A stretch of DNA of 64,000 bases from Rotaria macrura (lineage: Eukaryota > Rotifera > Eurotatoria > Philodinida > Philodinidae), in assembly GCA_900239685.1 (NCBI GenBank), contig OENT01000089.1:163457-227456 (forward strand). The letters are read 5' to 3'. Under the pieces are notes generated by a model. It was not told where the DNA came from. It saw only the letters and a program-made list of their open reading frames with translations, and searched no databases. Of this stretch, positions 29,301 through 41,700 are shown piece after piece; position 1 is the first letter of the stretch, and each line of letters begins with the position of its first letter. The translations under genes were made by a program, and so were the position numbers.

Positions 29301-29467
29301 CGAACTAACGCTGTTTCGAATGTATCCATTTTAATCGAACGAAGTGCTCGTTCGACAACCAACGGTGGTTGACTTTGAGCATGTTGAAAACGACAGCATA
29401 CATGAACTCGTTTTAATGAACGCAAAGTTGTTTTAAAAAACAATGAAGCGAAATTAAATGATTGCAT
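26344..29467 (-). CDS. GUF1: Mitochondrial translation factor GUF1 (LepA/EF-4 family GTPase)
   Basis: Seven exons on the minus strand (29467-29269, 29211-28546, 28477-28355, 28262-28213, 27385-27274, 27210-27179, 27129-26344) give 655 aa; human GUF1 has 669. The GTPase signatures are all present: P-loop AHVDHGKST (about 62-70, split by intron 1), RERGIT, DTPGH, NKVD and SAK. Domain II follows, then the LepA-specific C-terminal domain ending in PRDAIIAVLKR. The N-terminal ~45 residues are basic, Ser-rich and free of acidic residues up to Glu39, as in a mitochondrial targeting peptide. EF-4 proteins act on stalled or mispositioned ribosomes. The gene starts 169 bp after the PPR-DYW stop codon on the same strand. 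Intron 4 is 824 bp; the others are 49-80 bp. Confidence 0.93.
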
Positions 29468-29479
29468 TACTCAAAACAT

Positions 29480-29481
29480 CT
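29480..29481 (-). promoter_or_regulatory. Unpaired splice acceptor before GUF1 (candidate trans-splice site)
   Basis: TTTTTCTTTATAG on the minus strand ends 12 bp before the GUF1 ATG, inside the 169 bp gap after the PPR-DYW gene. A short ATG-TTT-TGA reading lies between it and the chosen start. Trans-splicing is inferred. Confidence 0.35.
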
Positions 29482-29636
29482 ATAAAGAAAAACGTTTTGT
29501 CAAATAATAAATGCAGTCACCACATATTTCAATTGATCACAATTCTTCGATCTATCCCAGTTTCATAGTTTTCTTTTGATGAAGAAACAGATCAAGAAAT
29601 AAATCTTCTAGAACACCTTTTATTTTTTAAATCAAT

Positions 29637-32600
29637 CTAAAATTGATCATGACATGAGCATACGCCATTATGAAAATGATGCACACGAATTTTATCTCTC
29701 AAAATTATATCATGTTTCTTGAGTAAACTCAATTTTTTTATGCCTTCATGACACACACGACATGTTGATTTTGTTTTCGTTAATTGAATATTTGTTGTAG
29801 ATGAAGTTGATGCCAAATGTTTTACTATTGCTAAACGAGTTGCTATATGTCCGCAATAGAATTCTTTGAGATCATTATCATATGATTCCCAATTAATGTC
29901 AACTGATTTCAAATCATTGATTATATTATTTAATTCAGGATTTAATAAAGGAAATTTTATTAAGTGATTGTCATGAAACTCATGTATGGAATAAGTGAGT
30001 TTATCATTGTTCATTATTTCTGTCCAACACATTCCTGGTGGTTTTTGTTGAAAATAATTAAGAATTTCATTCGATGGCAATGTATTAGTCATATCTGAAA
30101 AAAGTACTGATACCAAAGGATCATCAGTAGTGTGATCGTAGACTAATTTTGCATAATGAACGTTTTGTGAATGATAACATGCCATGAAAAAAGTAGACCA
30201 TAGAATGGATATGTTTTGAGATCTCGGTTTATATCGATGAATAAATGATATGGCTTCATCAAAAAGTGATGCGCGTGCAAGTGTTGAAACCTAGACCAAA
30301 GAAGCAAAAAAGTTAAGAATTGAATGAATTACTAGCATTATTCTAAATGATCTAGATCTTTGAATATGTGAAAAATAAAATAACTCGATACTGCTATTGA
30401 TAGATGTTAGTTATTTTTTATAAATGTAGTTGTAAGGTAATATAATTGATGTCGAAAATTCAAAAAATTTGGAGTTGGCTAGAATAAATCAACAAGAAGA
30501 GAAGTATATCGTTGACTGATGAATGAAACCTTTCTACTAAACTTATATTCGACTATTCAAAATATTTTTAAAAAATCCTAAGGAAATCGCCTTCATTATT
30601 AATTGAACATAATTATCTGTCGCTCGACCTTAAGAGTTATCGGAAGAAAAATCTACGAATGACTCTTTTCGAACAAAATATAAAGTTACATTCAATTCTA
30701 TCAGTAATTTTTGTTCTCTGATATATCGTATTCGTAACTGTAAACTTACAGATGGCGTAAAGACACAGTTCAATCAGTCTATTCAATTTTAAATTATATT
30801 GCTCAGTTTTCAATCGACTACATTGAAAACTTGGCAACATATAGAATGACAAATATTCTGTGTCGTAGAAAACATATCAACCTACAGATTATATTTATTA
30901 AGAAACAATCAGATTGTGAGTTTTTTGCTTCGACTTCAACTTTTCATTTTCCTCGATGATACTTTCAAATAAAATATTTCCCAATGCTTGATGTATGATA
31001 CAGATTGATGTCGAGCTCTACAAGTGATTCCGATAGTTTCTTGATAGTACTACTATAAGAAATAGAACGAACCCATTCCTGATTAATGTGTAAACGGAAC
31101 AATAATTAGAAATTTATCATTGAGAAATTTTATTCAAATCACTAGAATATATCTAGCAAAACTGATTACTTGACAAAATATAGGAAGAAAATGTTCTATT
31201 ATTTCATGCATTCATGTTTTTCAATTACTCAAATATTTCAGTATACATGGTTCAATGTGTCTATTCGTAGATATGATAACCAAAAATATAAAAAAGACAC
31301 AGTTGCGTATCCGTTAAAATCATCTTTTTGTATCATTTACTCGTCGAACTGAAGAAGATCCCGATATTCTCACATTCTCACATTTGTTAGTGGATGCAAC
31401 CTATGATTTTCGAGCATACATCTATCAGTGAAATTTAATCAGAAAAGGAATTTAAAAAAATTCTTTCCACTTAAATTACTAATGCTAATCTTAAGATATT
31501 ATTCCACATCTTTTATTTGTATTTAATGAAAATAATTCTGTTGACATCTCATAGGAGTGTATTGTACGTTGTTGATTTTGCATTCATATTATTCTGGGTA
31601 TCCGATATGAACTAGTTTTCAGTTTCTATTTTTTTTACAAGTGAAATTCAATGTTAGAATCTTAAATCCTTACCAAGGCAGCAGCTACTTGAGTTGTTTT
31701 ATATTTTTCTGGTATTGTTCTATATATTTCGCATGCTTCATTGACAAGGCCTCCAGTGAATGCACAAGCATATAAAATCATTTTAAATGCTCGTTCACTA
31801 AATATCAATGTAGATTTTACTTCATCGAAGAGTTTTAATGCTTGTTGTCCTTGTCCATTGATTGCATAGCCATGTATTAAACTCGCGAATGAAATATTGT
31901 CTTTCTGCTTAAGTAACTTAAATAGTCGATATGCTTCGTTTAATTGTGCACAATGCGCATGCATTTCAATTAAAGCCACGAGTACTGATTGATTTCGTTC
32001 TATAATAAATGACGGTATTGAACGATGAATATTTTCTGCTTGATGCATAAGACCTAGACGGTTAGATGCTTTGATTGTATTTAAATAGACAAGTGAATCT
32101 GGTGAAATCGACGAGGATTGAAGTTGCTCGAATAAATTAACAACTTGTAATGGTTGATTTATTGATAGATATGCTTTCATTAATGTTGAATAAGCAACAT
32201 TATCAACTAGTGGACGAAATTGATTGAATAATTCTTGAGCACGTTCAATTGAACCACAATTACAGTACATATTCATGATCTTTGAATATTGAAAACAAAC
32301 TATTAACACAACCAGGACTTTCTATAATTTTTCGGAGGTAACAGACTTCAAACTTTAAATGAATATTCGGAGACGATCACATAGAACGAGAAAAACAATT
32401 CTCCATAAACTACCAAAGCATTTTGCCACGACGATCACGAACTTTTCTCACATACAATGTACAGGTGGTGGTAAGACCTTATATTGACATATCAGTATTT
32501 TCAAGAATCAAAGTTACATTATGCCTTTGATGCTACTAATAACTATCGGCAATGCTATGAGATTGTTTCATTTTCGAAAACAATTTCTTTGTCCTCCACA

Positions 32601-33608
32601 TAGTCAACATTGCAGAATTTTGATCAGCATGTAGTTCTAATGTTATACTGAGATTCTTTAATGCCTTGGTCTATTGCCTATGGATCTATGAACATCTACA
32701 CTAGTTTTTGACTGATCTGCATCATGATTGGAACTCTAAATCGCATGCAGGAACCGATAGTGTCAAATCACGATTTAAATTTTTACTAACATTACTAAAA
32801 CGTTTAGTTAGGATTGGATTTCAAAAGGACGTGAACTCTTCTTCTTATAGAATTCATTCGACACTTACTGCTGTTGCTAATCGAATATTTGGTGTGTTTA
32901 GAAGTTCCAGTCTCAGAACTTCATCATGTACATATTCTCCAATATCTAATCGACGACAATCACTACATGCACTAAGTACACAAGTGGCTGCTGTAGCATC
33001 GAGTTCGACTTGTTTTTTATTCAATATTTCATTTTCATATAATTGAATTGTTTTATTTGGTTGTCCATTGATATTGTAACCTGGAAAGAAGAAAAAATCA
33101 ATTAGTATCAATTTTCTTATATTGTCGTTTTTTATTAACTCACCTTTCCCTCACCTTTGAACATAGTCCCAAAAAGACTAATATCTATTGGTAGATTTTT
33201 GTTTGCTATCAATTTTTGAAATAATTTTTCTGCTAATTCAATGTTTCTTGTTTTTGAATGCATATAGATAAGTTTTATTTGAAGTTGATGATATTCTTGA
33301 ATGGACAATGATCGATCGTTTTCTATGTATTGATGAATCTTTTGACACATATTGAAATTATCTATTTCTCCACACGCACGAATAATATGTAAATAACAAT
33401 CAAAATTAGGTTTTAAATTTATTATGTTTAGCATCCATTCGAATAAAGCTACTGTACGTATAGGTACATATGTACTATTATAGGTTTTCATTAATTTATT
33501 GATTTCATTCAATTCTTTTTCACTTGTTACTGGGGTCACATCAACGACTGACGATGATATAAGACGAAACGATGATCGAATCAATGATAAACGACGAAGA
33601 TATTGCAT
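29637..33608 (-). CDS. PPR-DYW protein (plant-type organelle RNA editing factor family), predicted catalytically altered
   Basis: Four exons on the minus strand: 33608-33155, 33080-32869, 32279-31674 and 30290-29637, giving 641 aa. A basic, Ser/Arg-rich N-terminus (MQYLRRLSLIRSSFRLISSS) suggests mitochondrial import. Pentatricopeptide repeats fill most of the protein (for example LATAIMNMYCNCGSIERA, LIHGYAINGQGQQALKLF). They are followed by E-type motifs, a PG box (PGMCWTEI, 509-516) and a C-terminal DYW-like domain ending HHFHNGVCSCHDQF. In active DYW cytidine deaminases zinc is held by HxE and CxxC. Here the CxxC survives (Cys601, Cys604) and so do HHF and CSC (628-637), but the HSE box reads HIATRLA at 572, with no Glu and one extra residue. 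The last residues are DQF rather than DYW. The family is abundant in land plants and has been reported from rotifers; horizontal origin is inference. It lies directly upstream of GUF1. Confidence 0.9.
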
Positions 33609-33954
33609 GATATTTAAGACAAATGTGGTATAGCATACATAGCGATATAAACTGGATGAGGATATATGATTGTGATTCATGAAACGATTCTTATTGGTTG
33701 GAAAGTTGCCGATAGACTCGATTAGTATATTTTTAAATTTACTCTTTAAAATTTAATATAGAAGAAATGTTAAATATAATTATGAAAAATATATTTTTGG
33801 TTTTTCTATATTTATGATCAGTGGAATCAGACGAGTTTCATACTTTTGTTAAATGCTTTTGTTCGCACGCGCCAATGATTCTTGTTCGTCGTTTGTTAAA
33901 TATTAGTCGTAGTTGACCAACTGGTTTAAAATTAAGATCTCAGTCAAATTCAAC
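33609..33954. promoter_or_regulatory. Bidirectional promoter interval between PPR-DYW and CAF-1 p60
   Basis: 346 bp separate the two divergent start codons. The interval is A/T-rich with no clear TATA box. An in-frame Met at 33680 could extend the PPR protein by 24 residues, but the downstream Met gives the better targeting peptide. Confidence 0.45.
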
Positions 33955-36602
33955 ATGAATGTTTGCACACCAAATATATCATGGCATGGATGCGATCCTC
34001 TTTATTCGTGTGCAATCAATCCAATAGATTCAAAACGTTTGGCTACAGCTGGCATGAGAGGTTCTAATAGATATTTAAAATCAATAGAAAAAGTGACTTC
34101 TTCATTTTCATTTAGGTTCAATCTATTTATGGGATATTGAATGGCCATCAGTCCAACAACCAACTATATCATTTGTATCTTCACTGTCTGGTGCTCATTT
34201 AGAATCAATAAATTGTATTCGGTGGAACTCAAAAGGGACACATTTAGCAAGTGGTAGCGATGATAGTAGTATTTTTATTTGGACGAAAGCACCAACAATA
34301 TCAACAGATTCCAATGTTACTTTATTGTCGAAAACAAATCAACCATTGACAACGTCTACAACAGCATCAGTAACAACAACAAGTACTAATATTGATAATG
34401 ATAATATACTTGGCTGGGATAAAGATCTACCAGAATCGAAAGAACGTTGGCTCAAAAGTCTACCTTATAAAAGCCATTTAGAACCTGTATTAGATTTAGC
34501 CTGGTCGAAAGATGATCAATTACTAATTAGTGGTTCGGTCGATAAAAAAGTTATTGTTGTAAGTTAAATACTTAATACTACATAATTGAGATGTGTGCAT
34601 AAAACAATGATCTCATGTAGATACTGTCTGATTGATGAACATTGTTTTGACCCAAAATTCATCTGTAAAGTATTTCAATAGTCTAATCATGATGGAATAA
34701 TTGTTTCGAAGATATGATATGTTTTTTTCTTGTCTTATTCGATGAAATTATAATTCATCGTATGTAAAGCTTTCCGATCCAATATATTGATGATCTTGAA
34801 TAAAGTTGACAGGTTCCAGGCATAGGGCGACTATTTCGTAAGTGATACACATTTTTATGCAGCTTATCAACTTTTCGTTGATTTTCTATATATTATGATT
34901 GAAGAAAAAATTTCTAATTTGGATATACACTCCAGGATTCTTAATATACTATCGATTAAGTCAATTACCTTTTGTAATATAAACTGTGAAAAAGTTCGAA
35001 ACAATTCGGTTTTACTATAATAACTGAAATAAAAATATCACTCTATACGATAATGGTCGATGCAGTATTTCAGATTTCCATGAAAATGATTTTCAATTGA
35101 AGGAATGAAAAAACTCAGAATTCGGGACTAAATGTAAAGAAGGCGTAATAGATCGACATAGATGTATTTATCTAAGACAAACAATTATAAGGAACACTAT
35201 CGTTTGTCGCAATCGTTTCGAAATACGAGTTAATATGAACAATGCCGTGGAAATTTTATGTTTCGTTTTGTAGATATTTGATCAGGAAACAGTTGATAAA
35301 TATGGGAAGATTTTCTTGACACTATTAAATGATATTTTAACAGTCCATCAACATGTTTTTCATTAAGCATCATACACTCGATTCTTACCATACTCATGAT
35401 ACTTTCAAGTAGAAATAAAATTTAGGTCGAGACATGATAATATTTTTCTTTCAAATTAATTTTTGTCGAAACTAGAGCTTTCTAAAACAAGACATTTTCT
35501 AACATTGACAATAACTACGAGAAAGGTATTATGTTGTAAATATTTACTTGCGTATTTTCTTTTAGTGGAATGTCGCAAAACGTGAAAAAATCTCAATTAT
35601 CGCCGATCCCAAAGGTTTCGTACAAGGTGTCGCCATTCATCCATGGCGTAAATGTATAGCAGTCATGAGCACAGATCGTTCACTTCGCATCTATGCAATG
35701 AAAGCTGAAACGGGTTCTATATCACGTTGTGTATATAATATTCGTAAAATTAAACCGGTCAATATCAAACAAGAAAATGGTGCACTAATGTTTATTGATG
35801 AAACATCTTTGACATTTTTTCGACGTTGTGCTTATTTGCCTGACGGTAGTCAACTAATTGTGTCAGCTGGATGTTTAGATAAAGCATTTTTAAATGCATA
35901 TAATAATGAAGAAAATATTGAAGAAAAAGATGAAATCAATAATCAACAGAATGATTTAGATGAGTCTGATGTGCAAATCATTCAAGATGGTGGTACAAAC
36001 GAAGAAAAAGTTGGGCCAACATCATGTATAAATATTGAATTTGTTAATATATATTTTCTAATGTTAACTTTCTTTTAGTACCTGCTAAATTGATCGATGT
36101 TAATTGTGCTTACGTATTTGCAACATCTGGTCCTAAGTTTGATCGACCCTTATCTATTATACCTATTATGAATGATCAAGAGGTCATTGCTATATCGGTA
36201 TGCCCTTCTCTGTTTCCATCGACATCATCTGCTGCACCTTATCGAATGCTTTTTGCATTGATTACAAAGACATCTTTATTCTTTTATGATCAATTGTCAT
36301 TAGAACCATTTGCATATGCACGTCGTATTCATCTATTATCACTTACGGATGGCTGTTGGTCACATGATGGTCGTCTTTTTGTTGCCTCGTCAGAAGATGG
36401 TTATTTAACGTTCGTTACTTTTACAGAACAATGTCTTGGTGGAGCATGTTTACCCGATTCAGATAAAATCTTAGAAGACATGATGAATAATGCATTGGCA
36501 CCACCACTCTCAGCAACAACAACAAATGCTACGACAACGACAACAGTAACACCTTCACCCTCATCATCAATAATAGCAACAATACAGCAAAAGAAAAAAT
36601 GA
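33955..36602 (+). CDS. CHAF1B: Chromatin assembly factor 1 subunit p60 (WD40)
   Basis: Four exons (33955-34060, 34116-34558, 35566-36025, 36079-36602) give 510 aa. WD40 repeats run through the protein: HLASGSDDSSIFIWTK, LDLAWSKDDQLLISGSVDKKVIVW and VAIHPWRKCIAVMSTDRSLRIY. The p60-specific segments FFRRCAYLPDGS, PYRMLFA and SSEDGYLTFVTF follow. These match the middle subunit of CAF-1, which with p150 and p48 deposits H3-H4 on newly replicated DNA in the nucleus. Compared with human CHAF1B (559 aa) the C-terminal tail is short and consists of Thr/Ser-rich sequence. Acidic inserts occur in a loop near the exon 3/4 join. Intron 2 is 1007 bp. AATAAA at about 36683 is a plausible polyadenylation signal. 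Confidence 0.9.
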
Positions 36603-37858
36603 TGTAATCAGAATTATTTTTTTTTGTTCGGTCTGTTCTGTGTGAACATAGCGATTATTATTATTATTATTATTATTAGTTCTAATAAAAAGATCGTATG
36701 TATATAGGTTAAATGTATTTAAATTCTAAGTAGAACACAAGATAAATAACTCAGATGTAGGTATATGTAAAAAAGCACAACAATAGATGTCTTATTGTCT
36801 CGACAATATGGATGTCATTGTATGTATATTTAATATCTAGACTCACTGATTTTCTACTGTTAACAGGAAAATAATAATAGGCATGAGCAGCATATTTGCT
36901 CTTGTTTGGACCAAATTTAAACTTGTGGGAAAGAATCAATACACAGTTGATTAGAATATGCATTTCATGTTTTCTCTATATGGATGACGTTCAACGCTAT
37001 GGCTAGATCATATCTAGTAAATATTTGATCCGTAATAACAGAAAAAAGAATGACGTCCATAGAAAAATTTTCATTAAATAACTTCGATCATGGAATTAAT
37101 AAAATCTTTTCATTAACTGATAGAAAGAAGTTTCTGTTTGCTGAAATCTAATCTCTCCTAATGCACAAGAGCAGATATTTGAATAATACTCATAAATTTA
37201 TTAATTCTAACCAGTTCTAGTGTACTGGAATGCCTGCTTTCTAGAAAAATTTAATTCTCAACAAAACAACAATAAAAGATGTGTATTTATAGAGGTTTTT
37301 CGATGGACTAAGATAAGTATTGATCACAAATTATGTGCGAGTAGAACATGTTTTTTAATCACAAATTTATCAAGAACATCACACTGTCATACGAACTAAC
37401 TAGGTACGATTCTGTCTTCGATATTATGAATGTATGAAAATTGAATGGATCCTTTTTTTCTACAAAGACTTTCTCTATACAAGCTAAATGACGAAGAAAA
37501 CACACAAAAACAGTATACATTAGTTTTTTTTTCTTTGTCTTTCGCTTTCTCTTACTCGTTTTTGTGCGCTTGATGTCTATGCATTAGACTCGAGCACATA
37601 CGATTCAATCCGCCGCCCACATTTTTCTTTTTCTCTGCCTCTGTTCTTCTCCTCTACTAGTGATGATTTTTTGATTATGATGAACCGACGCTAAGCAAGC
37701 AAGCTACGTGCTTACTCTGCTGTTCAAATATATGTACGTTGGTGTTTACCCTGCTCATAGCTCGCGTAAACTTGGAGGTCATTCAAACCTACTCTCACTT
37801 CTATGTAGTCAGTTGCTTTTCTTTTTTCTTTGAGATTAACGATCAAATTACGCTGAAT
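36603..37858. other. Intergenic region with ATT microsatellite
   Basis: A (TTA)n run at about 36657-36677 follows the CAF-1 p60 gene. Pyrimidine-rich sequence at 37528-37650 leads to the PP1 inhibitor gene. No coding signal seen. Confidence 0.5.
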
Positions 37859-38596
37859 ATGAATTTCATAAAACGTCCGTTTCACCATTCAAATACAACA
37901 TCAACTACGACGCCACCAACTAACATACGAGATTCACATAATGTACCATCATCACCACCGTCAACAACTAAAACTAATTCATCATTAACTGGTTCAGTTC
38001 GCTTTAATGATTTAATAGCTGCTCAACCGAAATTTAATGAACGTGAAAAATATCTTACGGCGTGAATATCTGTTTGAATATAAATGCCACAGAATGATTT
38101 TTTTTCTCATTTTAGCAAGTATCCTCAACAACAAATGCAATTGATACGTAAACGATTAAAAGTTGAATTTTGGCTAGATGATCAATTACGATCACTATAT
38201 AACATTAAAGTAAATCTGAATTATTCACTATAAAATATATTGAATACGAAGCTAAAAAACCCTCTTGACTCTTTTAGGATGATAGTTCCGAGGAAGATCA
38301 TGATCATTGTCCAGGAGATTTAATTGACTCGCTTTTAGATATCGACGACGAATCACAACGGCGTTCATTTCTTCTGGTAAGATCCTGTTGTCTTGTTGTT
38401 TTTCTTTTCGTACATAATTGCTTATATATGAATATAATTTAGGATAAATTGAGAAATGTCAAACAATCTCGATCTATAACCATAGTAAGTACGACAAGAG
38501 AAATGCATCATACCTATTTGTTTCTTACTGTGATCATTTTATAATATCTTCTAGGAATTCATCGATGAATTATTACATCGTGTGAAAATGTTGTAA
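37859..38596 (+). CDS. PPP1R14: Protein phosphatase 1 inhibitor, PPP1R14 (CPI-17/PHI/KEPI) family
   Basis: Five exons (37859-38061, 38116-38209, 38278-38376, 38443-38484, 38555-38596) give 159 aa. The conserved PHIN core is visible from about residue 64: KYLTAKYP, then RKRLKVEFWLDDQLRSLYN, an acidic stretch, LIDSLLDIDDE, and a last helix FIDELLHRV. Thr67 in LTAKY corresponds to the phosphorylated Thr38 of CPI-17 (VTVKY), whose phosphorylation by PKC or ROCK turns the protein into a myosin-phosphatase inhibitor. The N-terminal 60 residues are Ser/Thr/Pro-rich and not conserved. A polypyrimidine tract with TTTGAG acceptor lies about 20 bp before the start. It converges with the RRM-1 gene, 150 bp away. 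Confidence 0.82.
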
Positions 38597-38746
38597 TTAT
38601 ATTTATATGAGATTTTGTGTTTTTCCTTTCTTTTGTTCTCTACTGTTCAATCAGATTTGTTTTTTGTTGCAACGAAAAAAAAATATACAATGAAAAGAGA
38701 ATATTTGAACCAACGAATTACAAAAACAAAAGGAAATACTACAATA

Positions 38747-41700
38747 TCAATGATAACATTTGAGGCGTTTTCCTGTATGACAGGTAACATTTTCAGAATC
38801 ACTAGAAGATAATAGTGATTCTGATTCAATTTCACCCTCCTCACTTGATGATGAACTTGATTGGGATCGAAGCTCAGCAAGAAGAAGTTGTTGTAATTTT
38901 TTGTACGATGTTTTTTGATTTTGTAGAAATTTATGAACTTGGTAGGTTATTTCATCGAAATCTTGCCGAATTATTACATCATACTCACGTTCATAATCTT
39001 TTAGTTGTTGTTGACTAAATAAAAAAACGAGTAAAAATAACAATACGTTTTAAAGAGGTAAAACCAGATCATATTTCTTTTAATCAAAGTAGTTAAGTAC
39101 AAAGAAAATCCCTTGCACGATAGTCTATGATTCGTTCGTTCCTTATATGTCAGCTACCTCTTAAGTAGTTTGATACAAACTGGCATCAATTAGCAGTCGA
39201 GCAAAAGAATAAGAGAAGCCGAGTTTTACTTTCTTGTATCAGTTGCTAATTTTATTATATTATGATAGAGTGTTGAGTTTTCAAACTGCTACTAATTTGA
39301 ATAGTCAAATCTAATCTTTAGTGTCAGCAACTATAGAATTTAGATCAGAGTCTAGTGTTAATGATGTATTTCGAAAAAAGTACTGTAGAAGAAGAATCTA
39401 CTACATTGATAATGTCTCTTAAAGTCGTAATTATCACATGGTTAATATTTCAAAAGTACATTGAAGCATTTTTTGTGAGTAAAAGTTAAGTGTTTAGTGA
39501 AGAAAACAAAGCAAAAATATAGGCAAACCAATTGATAAATAGCGTACATCATCTTTTTTATTGGTGCATATAGTGTTTTGAAAAGTTAGCTTTGATAAAT
39601 GTTGTATTGAATGGTAAAAAAGCTATTTTAAAATTTTTTAACAGATCAGAACAATCTTAACACATAACTTGGCTTGCGAATGTTTTATTGTTGAAAATCA
39701 TTTTAATTTCTCTGATGGATACATCTATTATATACCAATAGTCTATACACAGTTTCATATCGATCATGAAAGAAATCTTACATATTAAAGGTATGAATTT
39801 TGAGAAAATATAATTTTATCTAAGGATTTTTTTTCTAATACCCAATCTCAATAATGAAAATTGCACGCCTCTATTGCCAATGCAGAGTCACTCCCGATAT
39901 ATTGGAAATAGAGTCCTACAAGGGTATGAATTTCGATACCCTACCCTACAATTCTTTTTCCTACCCTACGAGAGTTGTACCCTAGCCCTACCCTATCCAA
40001 GGGTAGGGCTGCAGGTCTCTAATTAGAAAGTTTTGTGCACTACCCTCGCTATGAATAAATAGCACCACACCTGTTTGTAAATAATACGCTAGGTTCTACC
40101 AGTTAAAATCTTTACTTTCCCGATTTTTCAGTATGCCTATTAAAAATCAATTCGATGTTAACAAATCAGCACGTAAAATTGAATGCAATAATGTACAACA
40201 CAAGAAAGGTTATAAACGAAAATTCTTCTCATAATAGTGATCTCTTTTTCAAAGATATATGTTATTACACTGGGCACACAGACTACTATCTCGAACAAAA
40301 ATAAATCCTCTTCGTGACTTGTGGGAAGTTTACTTTTACACTTCGATCATGTTATTATATTTACGAGAGAAACCCTACAGTAAAGAAATGCAAGTGGTTC
40401 GGGGCTCTATGAGGCAACATTACAGTCTTAGAGTAGATTTCCAAGGAATACTATAGTAGTATTGAGCAAACGTAAAAGCCAGAGTCGTGATTGTTAAATA
40501 GAAAGGTTCGATAGAGAATAGGACTCAATGAAAACTGTTTATTGTGAAAAGTTCACATAATTTGATTTGGTACTTATTTGAAATGAGCACAAAAAATATA
40601 TTGATTAACACGAGAAATATGGAGGATATGCCAGTATCATAGTTACTTCATAAGATAGAAACAGGAGAACAGCCTTTGATTGGTCATGGAAAAAGGATTC
40701 TCATTGAGCTATCACTATTTGTATACTTACAAATCGAATGTCACAAATTAGTTTTTTCTTCAGATGCCTATCGATTTGGCACTACATTATTCATTCAGAA
40801 AATTCATTAAATTTAGAGTACATGCTCTTTTCATGTTAACCATAACTCATCAGATTCAGTTTCGATTTAAAAACAATCCAATAGTTAGACGTAGAGTTCC
40901 GTGTTTTAGTATCACCAGCCAAATCGAACTCGGTCAAGATTTACGATTTTGATAAAGTCAAGCCGTTTAAGAACAATGTTACACGCGTCGTTCATTGAAT
41001 ACGAAGACTAGGAAAAAATATTTTCTATCTTCAGGATCATTATTTAAGTGTGCTTTAAAAAATAATATTGAGGTGCAGCTCAAATTGATTTGAGTCCAAC
41101 TTTTCTAGGTTCGACTGATGTTGACTGAAAGAACTCCATCATTAATGCTCTGTAAATATTTCAGTAAAAATTTAGCTTCTTACTTTCTTGTTTTCCTTCA
41201 ATCATAAGAGAATTTTTATTTTGATTAAGTATGTGCATCTATTCGTTTCACATGTCTCAATCAGTCTTACGTACATATATCTATACATACACTATTAGAT
41301 TACTAATAACACATGTATATGGTAATCGGATTTTCTAGCATTAATAAAATGACTATTGAAGCTCGATTTCAATCCGTATGATGCAACTTTTAGAATGTTT
41401 TATGTTATGATGGCTTGAAATAAATACCTGCATGTCGATGATGATTCATTGTTGCTGTTAGTTAAAGTATTATCATTCGAGAGTTGAATGTTGGATGATA
41501 CTGATAATCGACGTTGTGACATTGATGACCTAAAGCTAAAACAATGAAATTTTCAAATAACGCCAAAAACATTGAACTTAACAAATCTGATGATTGATTC
41601 GGAGTCAATATTTCACGTTTGTTGTCAATAGCTCTATTATGATGATGAACTATGTTTGATGAATACTGTGCTGTATCAACATGTGAATTTAATCGTTGAC

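Noticed and set aside
34559..35565. Possible extra gene in the 1 kb intron of CAF-1 p60
   Set aside because: Stops in all frames and no exon-like segments; the flanking exons join in phase through conserved WD40 sequence.
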